From contig JADKJL010000011.1 in assembly GCA_016721015.1 (NCBI GenBank), forward strand, positions 124,001 through 188,000: a stretch of 64,000 bases of DNA, written 5' to 3'. Shown piece by piece: positions 51,259 to 59,450 of this stretch. The notes under the pieces are model-generated. The model worked only from the letters and a program-made list of their open reading frames with translations, was not told the origin of the DNA and did not search any database. This DNA is from Lysobacterales bacterium. Lineage in GTDB: Bacteria; Pseudomonadota; Gammaproteobacteria; Xanthomonadales; Rhodanobacteraceae. Made by a program: the position numbers and the translations under genes. How positions within the stretch are numbered: position 1 is the first letter of the stretch; each line of letters starts with the position of its first letter.

Positions 51259-54200
51259 ATGATCGTTCTCGACGGCCAGCCGGCCCTGTCAGCCTTCCGT
51301 ATTGACCGACTCAACGCCGAGCTTGAACGCGTCGCGGTCGCTTGCCGGTTGCGATCCGCATGGCATGTCTACGTGATTGCCGAGGTCGAAGGCGCTGCGA
51401 TCGACACCGGAAAACTGCACCGCATCCTGCTCGCGAATGGCGATGAAGCGACTTCGGCCGCGCTCTGGGTGGCACCGCGCGTCGGCACGATTTCACCGTG
51501 GTCGAGCAAGGCCACCGACATCCTGCGTCGTTGCGGGCTGGGGATACGTCGCGTCGAGCGGGCCGTGGCGTTCGATCTGGAACCTGCGCCCGAACCGGAT
51601 TCTAGCCGATGGCACGAAACCCTTGCGATCCTGCATGACCCGATGACCGAATCGGTGCTGAGCACGCGAGCCGAGCTGGATCGACTGTTTGATGTGGGTG
51701 ATCCGCTGCCGCTTGATCGAATCGCCCTCGGCGCGGATGCGCGGGCCGCGCTGGAGGCGGCCAACCGGCGCCTCGGCCTTGCCTTGGCTGGAGACGAGAT
51801 CGACTACTTGGCGGAAAGTTACGCAAGCCTGCAGCGGGATCCAACTGATGCCGAACTGATGATGTTCGCCCAGGCCAATTCCGAGCATTGTCGGCACAAG
51901 GTGTTCAACGCCGACTTCACCATCGACGGCAAGGCCAAACCGCTTTCGCTGTTCGCGATGATCCGCAATACGCACAAGCAGTCGCCGGCGCACACATTGT
52001 CGGCCTACAGCGACAACGCCGCCGTCATCGTCGGCAATGCCGGCAAGCGCTTCTTCGCCGATCCCGACACCGGAGTCTATGCGGCGATCAATGAAGCCGT
52101 GCCCTATGCAATCAAGGTCGAGACGCACAACCATCCGACCGCGATCTCGCCATTCGCCGGTGCGGCCACCGGAGCGGGCGGCGAGATCCGTGACGAGGGA
52201 GCGACCGGACGCGGCGGCAAGCCGAAGGCCGGGTTGACCGGATTCACGGTTTCGCATCTGCGCATTCCGGGCCTGACGCGGCCATGGGAGCCCGCGCGGC
52301 CGCAGCCGCCACGCTTCGCCACAGCCTACGAAATCATGCGCGATGGCCCGCTCGGCGCGGCCGCTTTCAACAACGAATTCGGTCGCCCGTGCCTCGGCGG
52401 CTATTTCCGGACTTTTGAACATTCTTCCGATGAGGCCGGTCTGCTGCGCGGCTACGACAAGCCGATCATGATCGCCGGCGGACTGGCCAACCTGCGTCCG
52501 TCCGACGTCCAGAAGCGGATCCTGCAGCCGGGCGATGCGGTCATCGTGCTCGGTGGCCCGGCCATGCTGATTGGTCTGGGCGGTGGTGCGGCCTCGTCGG
52601 TCGCCGCCGGAAGCAGTTCGGAAGCGCTCGATTTCGCCTCGGTGCAGCGCGAGAATCCGGAGATGCAACGTCGTTGCCAGCAAGTCATCGATGCCTGCTG
52701 GGCGATGGGTGCGGACAATCCGCTGGTCTCGATCCACGACGTCGGCGCCGGTGGCCTGTCCAACGCTTTGCCCGAGCTGCTCAACGATTCCGAAGTCGGC
52801 GGCGCACTCGAGTTGGACAAGATCCCCTGCGACGACCCGCACATGTCGCCGATGCAGATCTGGTGCAACGAATCGCAGGAGCGCTATGTGCTCGGCCTGC
52901 GCCCCACGGATGTGGCTCGATTCGAGGCGATCTGTGAGCGCGAACGCTGCCCGTTTGCCGTCGTTGGCCATGCCACTGCCGAACGCAGGCTGTTGCTTTC
53001 CGATTCCCGATTCCCCGCTCCCGACTCCCGGCACCACCCCATCGACCTGCCGCTCGATGTCCTGTTCGGCAAGCCGCCGCGGATGTCGCGCGATACGCGG
53101 CGGATCAAGGAGCCGCTCTCGGTGATTGCCGATACCGAGAATCTCGAACTCGGCGAAGCGATCGAGCGCGTATTGCGTTTCCCGGCGGTCGGCAGCAAGT
53201 CTTTCCTGATCACGATTGGCGACCGCAGTGTCGGCGGACTGTGCTCGCGTGATCCGATGGTCGGACCGTGGCAGGTGCCGGTTGCTGATTGCGCGGTGAC
53301 CTTGAACGATTTTTCCGGCCATGCCGGTGAGGCGATGGCGATCGGCGAGCGCACGCCGCTGGCCCTGCTCGATGCCGCGGCTTCGGCGCGCATGGCCGTT
53401 GGCGAAGCCCTGACCAATCTCGCCGCAGCGCCGGTGCGCCTCGACGAAGTGCGGATGTCGGCGAACTGGATGGCGGCGATCGATCATCCGGGCGAGGACG
53501 CCGCGCTCTACGACGCGGTGCACGCGGTCGGCATGGAGCTTTGCCCGGCGCTCGGCATCTCGATTCCGGTCGGCAAGGATTCGATGTCGATGCAGGTGTC
53601 GTGGAAGCAGGGCGATTCGACCCAGCGCACGGTCTCGCCGGTTTCGTTGATCGCCACCGCGTTCGCCAGCAGCAGCGATGCCCGCCGTGTCCTGACTCCG
53701 CAGTTGCAGCTCGACCAGGGCAACAGCGAGTTGTGGATCATCGATCTCGGTGCGAGTCGGGGCCGCCTTGGCGGATCGGTACTGACCCAGGTTTTCCTGC
53801 GTGCCGGCGACCTGCCGCCCGATGTCGATGATCCGGCGCGGCTGAAGTCATTCTTCAATGCCATTCAGGAAGCCGGTGCCGATGGCTTGCTGCTGGCCTA
53901 TCACGATCGTTCCGATGGTGGTGCCATTGTCTGCCTCATTGAAATGGCCCTGGCCGGACACTGTGGTCTCGATATCGAGCTGGCTGGCTGGGCCGACAAC
54001 ATGCTGCGCGGACTGTTCAACGAAGAGCTGGGCGCGATCGTGCAGATCCGCGAGCGCGATCGCGATTCGTTTGTCGGCCTCATGCAGCGGCACGGACTTG
54101 GAAAGCTGATTGCCAGGGTCGGCACGCCGAATCCACGCATGAAGGTCAAGATCCACCATGACAACGAGCGCATCGCGAGCTGGAAGTGGGCCGAGCTGAT

Positions 54201-55131
54201 GGAGGCATGGTCCGAGACCAGCCATGCGATGCAGCGCAGGCGCGACAATCCGGTCTGTGCCGACGATGAAATGAGCTGGCGCTGCGATGAGGACGATGCC
54301 GGCATCAAGCCACGTTTGAGCTTCGACGCCGCTGACGATATCTGTGCGAAGCACATCATCGGCAAGGTGCGTCCGCGTGTGGCGATCCTGCGCGAGCAGG
54401 GCGTCAACGGCCAGGTCGAGATGGCCGCGGCATTCGATCGCGCCGGTTTCGAGGCCGTCGACGTGCACATGAGCGATCTGTCCGAACGGCGCCACCAGTT
54501 GCGCGATTTCAAGGGACTCGCCGCGTGCGGCGGGTTCAGCTACGGCGACGTGCTCGGTGCGGGTCGCGGCTGGGCCGCATCGATCCTGTTCAACGATGCA
54601 CTGCGCGAGCAGTTTTCGGCGTTTTTCACCGATCCGTCGCATTTTGCCCTCGGCGTCTGCAATGGCTGCCAGATGATGTCGGGACTCAAGGACATCATTC
54701 CCGGCGCCGGCAATTGGCCGAGCTTCGAACGCAATGCTTCCGAGCAGTACGAGGCGCGCCTGGTCACCCTTGAAGTGGCCGACTCGCCGTCGATCCTGCT
54801 GCGCGGCATGGCCGGTTCGCGGATTCCGGTCGTGGTCGCGCATGGTGAGGGACGCACCGTATTTGCGGATGCGTCGGCGGCGCGCAATGTGAAACCCTGC
54901 CTGCGTTACGTCGACGGCAGCGGTCGTCCGACCGAACGTTACCCGCTCAATCCGAACGGCTCGGTCGGCGGCGCGGCGGGCTACAGCGCCGCGGATGGCC
55001 GCATCACCATCCTGATGCCACATCCTGAACGCGTTTTCCGCAGCGCGCAGATGAGCTGGCATCCGCGAGACTGGCCCGAAGCCTCGCCGTGGCTGCGCAT
55101 ATTCCGCAATGCACGCGAGTGGGTGAGTTGA
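51259..55131 (+). CDS. purL: Phosphoribosylformylglycinamidine synthase PurL (large type)
   Basis: This enzyme converts FGAR, glutamine and ATP to FGAM, the fourth step of purine synthesis. The 1290-aa single chain has an N-terminal PurS-like domain and two AIRS-type halves, with AQANSEHCRHK and KVETHNHPTAISPF in the first. It ends with a class I glutamine amidotransferase domain with the nucleophile in GVCNGCQMM and HGEGRT. A heptad array at 53000-53031 adds a short Pro/Ser/Arg-rich insertion (RFPAPDSRHH, near residue 586) just before PIDLPLDVLFGKPP. Its stop overlaps the next gene. Confidence 0.97.
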   Translation: MIVLDGQPALSAFRIDRLNAELERVAVACRLRSAWHVYVIAEVEGAAIDTGKLHRILLANGDEATSAALWVAPRVGTISPWSSKATDILRRCGLGIRRVERAVAFDLEPAPEPDSSRWHETLAILHDPMTESVLSTRAELDRLFDVGDPLPLDRIALGADARAALEAANRRLGLALAGDEIDYLAESYASLQRDPTDAELMMFAQANSEHCRHKVFNADFTIDGKAKPLSLFAMIRNTHKQSPAHTLSAYSDNAAVIVGNAGKRFFADPDTGVYAAINEAVPYAIKVETHNHPTAISPFAGAATGAGGEIRDEGATGRGGKPKAGLTGFTVSHLRIPGLTRPWEPARPQPPRFATAYEIMRDGPLGAAAFNNEFGRPCLGGYFRTFEHSSDEAGLLRGYDKPIMIAGGLANLRPSDVQKRILQPGDAVIVLGGPAMLIGLGGGAASSVAAGSSSEALDFASVQRENPEMQRRCQQVIDACWAMGADNPLVSIHDVGAGGLSNALPELLNDSEVGGALELDKIPCDDPHMSPMQIWCNESQERYVLGLRPTDVARFEAICERERCPFAVVGHATAERRLLLSDSRFPAPDSRHHPIDLPLDVLFGKPPRMSRDTRRIKEPLSVIADTENLELGEAIERVLRFPAVGSKSFLITIGDRSVGGLCSRDPMVGPWQVPVADCAVTLNDFSGHAGEAMAIGERTPLALLDAAASARMAVGEALTNLAAAPVRLDEVRMSANWMAAIDHPGEDAALYDAVHAVGMELCPALGISIPVGKDSMSMQVSWKQGDSTQRTVSPVSLIATAFASSSDARRVLTPQLQLDQGNSELWIIDLGASRGRLGGSVLTQVFLRAGDLPPDVDDPARLKSFFNAIQEAGADGLLLAYHDRSDGGAIVCLIEMALAGHCGLDIELAGWADNMLRGLFNEELGAIVQIRERDRDSFVGLMQRHGLGKLIARVGTPNPRMKVKIHHDNERIASWKWAELMEAWSETSHAMQRRRDNPVCADDEMSWRCDEDDAGIKPRLSFDAADDICAKHIIGKVRPRVAILREQGVNGQVEMAAAFDRAGFEAVDVHMSDLSERRHQLRDFKGLAACGGFSYGDVLGAGRGWAASILFNDALREQFSAFFTDPSHFALGVCNGCQMMSGLKDIIPGAGNWPSFERNASEQYEARLVTLEVADSPSILLRGMAGSRIPVVVAHGEGRTVFADASAARNVKPCLRYVDGSGRPTERYPLNPNGSVGGAAGYSAADGRITILMPHPERVFRSAQMSWHPRDWPEASPWLRIFRNAREWVS
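53000..53031 (+). repeat. C-rich heptad array inside purL
   Basis: CCGATTC CCGATTC CCCGCTC CCGACTC CCGG, strictly 7-bp spaced, is translated in frame within purL. It is of the same family as the arms of the intergenic elements, ending with the same CTCCCGG. No inverted partner arm is apparent within purL. Confidence 0.92.
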
Positions 55132-55775
55132 TGGATGCTTCTGAAGTCCGGGCGGTCGGCTTGCGTGCCTTGCTCTGGCTGCCGCTGAGTTTCTTCATCT
55201 GGTTTGCTTTCTCCTCGCCATTGATCTGGCCGGTGGTGCAGATGGCGAAGATGGCCATGCTGTCGATCTGGCCGACGCTGTTTTCCGATATCGTGCAAAA
55301 CGGGCACAGCATGGAAGTCACCACGCGCGTGTTGGTCAACCAGGTCGCACCCGATGGCCGCAGCGGCATCGGTGAGTTGATCCTGATCCAGAATCCCTTG
55401 CTTTATGGTTACTCACTGCCCTTGTTCAGTGGCCTGGTCATGGCGACACCGCTGGGTTTTCGTCGTCGACTGATCCAGTTTTCCATTGCCCTGGCGGTCA
55501 TATGGATCGCCCAGGCCGTGGGCGTGGTTGCCGAAACACTCAAGGTACTGGCGTTCGACTCCGGTACTCCCGGCGCGAACGCGGTCACCGCGGCCGGGAT
55601 CGCCCCCGATCCGGTGGCCCTGGCCTACCAGTTCGGCTATCTGATCTTGCCAGCGGTGACCCCGATTGCGCTGTGGGTAGGCTTCAATCGGGACTTCATC
55701 GAGTCGCTGGTGCATCCTGCTGAGGAACCGGAAGGCAAATCGCCGGGTCAAACCCAAGATACCGAGGAATCCTGA
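55131..55775 (+). CDS. Predicted membrane protein resembling exosortase-H-associated proteins
   Basis: This is a 214-aa polytopic protein with hydrophobic segments at about residues 9-30, 34-50, 95-112, 118-140 and 165-187. A periplasmic stretch VQNGHSMEVTTRVLVNQVAPDG lies after the first pair. It resembles the 'exosortase H-associated membrane protein' group of Xanthomonadales, but I recognise this only from overall pattern and location, and no exosortase gene is visible. The start overlaps the purL stop and its stop overlaps gspE (TGATG), so it is transcriptionally linked to the T2SS operon. It may be an operon-specific envelope factor. Confidence 0.55.
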   Translation: MDASEVRAVGLRALLWLPLSFFIWFAFSSPLIWPVVQMAKMAMLSIWPTLFSDIVQNGHSMEVTTRVLVNQVAPDGRSGIGELILIQNPLLYGYSLPLFSGLVMATPLGFRRRLIQFSIALAVIWIAQAVGVVAETLKVLAFDSGTPGANAVTAAGIAPDPVALAYQFGYLILPAVTPIALWVGFNRDFIESLVHPAEEPEGKSPGQTQDTEES

Positions 55776-57520
55776 TGTCGGCTGTTTCCGAAATGCCTGC
55801 AATCGAAAGCGAGTCGCCCATGCTCAGCGGAACGGCGCTGGACGAGCGCATTTGCCAGTTTCTGGTCGCCAAGGGGCGATTGAAGGAGGCCGACCTTGTG
55901 CGTGGCCGACGCCTGCATGAGGAAGATCCTTCCGGACGCCTGGTCGCATTGTTGACTCGTCTGGGCCTCGTTTCCGAGCGCGAAATGGCCGATGCCGTCG
56001 CCGAAATCATGCATCTGCCTCTGCTGGGCGCCAAGGATTTCCCCGAATCGCCGCCGCCCAACGTGCAGCTCTCGGTGCGCTTCCTCAAGCATCACCATGT
56101 CGTGCCGATTGGCGAGAGCGAGACGGAAGTCAAGTTGCTGATCGCGGATCCGGCCGATCACTATCCGCTCGAGGCAATCGAACTGGCGACCGGGCGCAAG
56201 GTCTCGCTCAGCGTCGGTCTGCGTCCCGAGATCGATGACCTGATCGAGCGTTATTACGGCCAGGGGCGTTCGGCGATGGGATCGATCGTCGAAAGCCTGA
56301 GCGACGACAATTCGCGCAGCGAGGATGACATCGAGCACCTGCGCGACCTCGCCTCCGAAGCGCCGGTCATCCGCCTGGTCAACCTGGTCATCCAGCGTGC
56401 AGTCGAGCAACGCGCCTCGGATATCCACATCGAACCGTTCGAGAGCCGGCTCAAGGTGCGCTATCGCATCGACGGCGTGCTGCACGAAGTCGAGTCGCCA
56501 CCGGCCGCGTCAACCGCGGCGGTGATCTCGCGCGTCAAGATCATGGCCAAGCTCAACATCGCCGAGCGCCGCCTGCCGCAGGATGGCCGCATCATGATCC
56601 GCGTGCAGGGCAAGGAGCTGGATCTGCGTGTATCAACCGTGCCGACCTCGCACGGCGAATCGGTGGTCATGCGTATCCTCGATCGCGAAGCCGTCGTCTT
56701 CGATTTCCACACGCTCGGCTTCACCGACGAATTCCTGCCCAAGTTCAACAAGGTGCTGGAGCTGCCCCACGGCATCCTGCTGGTTACCGGCCCGACCGGT
56801 TCGGGCAAGACGACCACGCTTTACACGGCGCTGAGCAAGCTCAACACGCCGGACGTCAAGATCATCACGGTCGAGGATCCGGTCGAATACCAGATCGAGG
56901 GCATCAACCAGATCCAGGCCAAGCCCGCCATCGGACTCGACTTCTCGCATGCGTTGCGCTCGATCGTGCGCCAGGATCCGGACATCATCATGATTGGCGA
57001 AATGCGCGATCTGGAAACCGCGAAGATCGCGATCCAGTCGGCGCTGACCGGCCATCTGGTGTTGTCGACCCTGCATACCAACAACGCCGCCGGCGGCATC
57101 ACCCGCCTGCTCGACATGGGCGTCGAGGACTACCTGCTCACGTCCACGGTCAATGGCATTCTTGGTCAGCGCTTGCTGCGCAAACTCGACTTTGCCAGCG
57201 CCGAACCCTACGAAGTGCTGCCCGAGGTCATCAAGGAATTCGGCCTCGAAAAGCTGACCAGCGAGCGCCCGATCAAGCTGTACAAGGCAGTGCCGAGCCA
57301 GGCCTACCCGAGCGGCTACTACGGGCGTACGACGATCATGGAGTTCCTCGTCATGTCCGACGCCATCCGCCGCCTGATCATGCAGCACAAGGGCATGGGC
57401 GAGATCGAGGCCCAGGCCCGCGCCGAAGGCATGCGCACGATGTACGAAGATGGCCTGGTCAAGGCCATCGGCGGCCAGACCACGATCGAGGAGATCCTGC
57501 GCGTGACGCAGGAGGGATGA
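55775..57520 (+). CDS. gspE: Type II secretion ATPase GspE (Xps type)
   Basis: This cytoplasmic hexameric ATPase drives pseudopilus assembly. The N-terminal GspE/XpsE domain (about residues 20-190) is followed by DIHIEPFESRLKVRYRIDG. Then come the Walker A motif GPTGSGKTTTLY (near 340), an Asp box, and the Walker B/His boxes IIMIGEMRD and LSTLHTNNAAGG. The four-Cys zinc module of many GspE proteins, expected near residues 470-515, has no cysteines here (RKLDFASAEPYEV and SQAYPSGYYGRTT). The product is 581 aa. It leads gspE-F-G-H-I-J-K-L-M. Confidence 0.95.
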   Translation: MSAVSEMPAIESESPMLSGTALDERICQFLVAKGRLKEADLVRGRRLHEEDPSGRLVALLTRLGLVSEREMADAVAEIMHLPLLGAKDFPESPPPNVQLSVRFLKHHHVVPIGESETEVKLLIADPADHYPLEAIELATGRKVSLSVGLRPEIDDLIERYYGQGRSAMGSIVESLSDDNSRSEDDIEHLRDLASEAPVIRLVNLVIQRAVEQRASDIHIEPFESRLKVRYRIDGVLHEVESPPAASTAAVISRVKIMAKLNIAERRLPQDGRIMIRVQGKELDLRVSTVPTSHGESVVMRILDREAVVFDFHTLGFTDEFLPKFNKVLELPHGILLVTGPTGSGKTTTLYTALSKLNTPDVKIITVEDPVEYQIEGINQIQAKPAIGLDFSHALRSIVRQDPDIIMIGEMRDLETAKIAIQSALTGHLVLSTLHTNNAAGGITRLLDMGVEDYLLTSTVNGILGQRLLRKLDFASAEPYEVLPEVIKEFGLEKLTSERPIKLYKAVPSQAYPSGYYGRTTIMEFLVMSDAIRRLIMQHKGMGEIEAQARAEGMRTMYEDGLVKAIGGQTTIEEILRVTQEG

Positions 57521-57529
57521 GTATGAAAG

Positions 57530-57663
57530 CGGGAGTAGGGAGTGGGGAGTGGGGAGTGGGTGAAGAGCCAGCTTTGCGCTCCGCTTTGCGCCTCGCTTTT
57601 TGCTTATGCACTTCCCACTCCCCACTCCCTACTCCCTACTCCCGCTGTTTCACCCACTCCCGG
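57530..57663. repeat. Paired inverted heptad element between gspE and gspF
   Basis: The left arm is GGGAGTA and three GGGAGTG units (57531-57558). The right arm is CCCACTC CCCACTC CCTACTC CCTACTC CCG (57614-57644), plus CCCACTCCCGG at 57653-57663. The arms are about 55 bp apart. It occupies the whole intercistronic gap and ends 9 bp before the predicted gspF start, leaving no recognisable ribosome site. Confidence 0.92.
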
Positions 57664-57671
57664 CTACTCAA

Positions 57672-58889
57672 TTGACTCTCTTCCACTACAAGGCCGTCAC
57701 GCCGTCCGGGGAAACACTCGAAGGACAGATGGACGTGGCTTCGGCTGACGAAGTCATCATGAAACTGCAGGATGCCGGCAACATTCCGCTCGATGTGCGT
57801 GATGCCGACAGTGTCGATTCCGGGGGGCTGTTTGCGGCGCTGATGAAGCGCCCTACCCTGAACGACGCGCAGATCGTGCAGTTCACCCAGCAACTGGCCA
57901 CCCTGCTTGGCGCGGGCCAGCCGCTGGATCGCGCCTTGCAGATCCTGCTCGACCTTCCGGAAAGCGAAAAAGCAAGGAATCTACTCGAACGCGTGCGCGA
58001 CCTCGTTCGTGGCGGCTCGACCTTGTCCGATGCCCTGGAAGCCGAGCGGGGCACGTTCTCGCGTCTCTATGTCAACATGGTGCGGGCCGGCGAGGCGGGC
58101 GGCTCGCTCGAAGATACCCTGCGCCGCCTGGCCGATTACCTCGAGCGCTCGCGCGCACTCAAATCAAGCGTGATCAACGCGCTGATTTATCCAGCCTTCC
58201 TCGTCGGCATGGTGCTGGTGTCGTTGTTCGTCCTGCTTGTCGTCGTCGTGCCCCAGTTCGAGCAGATGTTCGCTGATATGGATGTCGAGCTGCCGTTGCT
58301 GACGCGCGTTGTTGTCGGCGTCGGTTCGACCCTGCAAAGTTTCTGGTGGCTGATGCTGGCCGGCTTGGTCATTATAGTTGCCTGGTTCCGGCGCAAGCTG
58401 GCCGATCCGGTCAGTCGGCTCGACATTGACGAGCGCTTGTTGCGTATGCGCGTTGCTGGTGCACTTGTTCGGAAACTCGAAACCGCGCGTCTTTCGCGCA
58501 CGTTGGGAACCCTGCTCAAGAATGGCGTGCCACTGCTCGGTGCGCTCAACGTCGCCCGCAATGTCATGGGAAACTCCTTCCTTGCGGTCGCTGTCGAAAA
58601 AGCCAGCGAGGAAGTGAAGACCGGCAGTGGGCTCGGTTTCGCCCTCGCCCAGTCCAAACAATTTCCGAAGCTTGCCTTGCAGATGATCAGCGTCGGCGAA
58701 GAGTCCGGTGAGCTCGACAACATGTTGCTCAAGGTGGCCGATACCTTCGATGTCGAGGTGCGAAATTCGCTGGAGCGCATGCTCGCCGCGCTCGTGCCGG
58801 CGACCACCGTGGTGATGACCGCGGTCGTCGCCATCATCATGATGGCGATTATCCTGCCGATCCTGAAACTGACCAGTGCGATTCAATGA
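57672..58889 (+). CDS. gspF: Type II secretion inner-membrane platform protein GspF
   Basis: This polytopic core of the assembly platform has two GspF domains. I chose the TTG at 57672, which gives LTLFHYKAVTPSGETLEG (initiated as Met) and 405 aa, the classical length; ATG 57600 or 57606 would add residues encoded by the heptad repeat. Three membrane spans lie at about residues 171-197, 222-242 and 375-400. QFTQQLATLLGAGQPL and SRTLGTLLKNGVPL are the paired family motifs. No Shine-Dalgarno is apparent. It overlaps the gspG start region by 4 bp. Confidence 0.9.
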   Translation: MTLFHYKAVTPSGETLEGQMDVASADEVIMKLQDAGNIPLDVRDADSVDSGGLFAALMKRPTLNDAQIVQFTQQLATLLGAGQPLDRALQILLDLPESEKARNLLERVRDLVRGGSTLSDALEAERGTFSRLYVNMVRAGEAGGSLEDTLRRLADYLERSRALKSSVINALIYPAFLVGMVLVSLFVLLVVVVPQFEQMFADMDVELPLLTRVVVGVGSTLQSFWWLMLAGLVIIVAWFRRKLADPVSRLDIDERLLRMRVAGALVRKLETARLSRTLGTLLKNGVPLLGALNVARNVMGNSFLAVAVEKASEEVKTGSGLGFALAQSKQFPKLALQMISVGEESGELDNMLLKVADTFDVEVRNSLERMLAALVPATTVVMTAVVAIIMMAIILPILKLTSAIQ

Positions 58890-58900
58890 GGAGTCCGATC

Positions 58901-59323
58901 ATGAACAAACGATCCCTGCGCAACCTGCGCCCGCTGCCGCGCGCGGCGGGCTTTACCCTGATGGAAATGATCGCCGTGATCGTGCTGCTCGGCATCGTCA
59001 TCGGCATCGTTGGCGGCGGCGTCATGAATTCCTTTGGTGACGCAAAGTGGAAAGCAGGGACGGTTCAGGCCAAGAAGTTGGCGGGCTCCGTCGAGCAGTA
59101 TCAAATGGGCGTCGGCAGTTATCCAAATTCGCTGGAAGACTTGCTCAAGCGCGACGGTCTCGGACCGTATGCGAAGGAAAAAGATCTCAAGGATCCGTTC
59201 GGCAACCCGTTCGTCTACAAGAAGCCGGGCGATGCCGGTCGTGACTTCGACATCATCTTCCTCGGCAAGGATGGCAAGCCCGGCGGTGACAGCACCAACA
59301 AGGATTTCGGAACTTGGGAGTGA
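58901..59323 (+). CDS. gspG: Type II secretion major pseudopilin GspG (Xps set, copy 2)
   Basis: This is the pseudopilin encoded in the main T2SS operon. The start at 58901 follows GAGGAG by 7 bp; an ATG at 58886 overlaps the gspF stop. The leader MNKRSLRNLRPLPRAAG is followed by FTLMEMIAVIVLLGIVIGIVGGG. Compared with copy 1, it lacks the YKLDN segment and the DADI tail; the corresponding parts read EQYQMGVGSYPNSLEDLL and GKPGGDSTNKDFGTWE. DPFGNPFVYKKPG is conserved. The product is 140 aa. Confidence 0.9.
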   Translation: MNKRSLRNLRPLPRAAGFTLMEMIAVIVLLGIVIGIVGGGVMNSFGDAKWKAGTVQAKKLAGSVEQYQMGVGSYPNSLEDLLKRDGLGPYAKEKDLKDPFGNPFVYKKPGDAGRDFDIIFLGKDGKPGGDSTNKDFGTWE

Positions 59324-59333
59324 TTGAGTCGAA

Positions 59334-59450
59334 GTGAGCAGTGAGCAGACAGCGGTGAGCGGAAACAGCATGGGCTTCGCACGAGAGTGCGATCCGTCGC
59401 GACGCCTGTTTTTCCCCGCTAACCGCTCTCTGCTGACCGCTACCCGCTCA
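59334..59450. repeat. Second heptad family, paired element at the gspG2-gspH2 junction
   Basis: The left arm is GTGAGCA GTGAGCA GACAGCG GTGAGCG (59334-59361). The right arm is CCGCTAA CCGCTCT CTGCTGA CCGCTAC CCGCTCA (59416-59450). Both have a strict 7-bp period and are inverted about 54 bp apart. The unit differs from the GGGAGTN family, but the layout is the same. The right arm encodes residues just before the GspH2 cleavage site. Confidence 0.8.
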
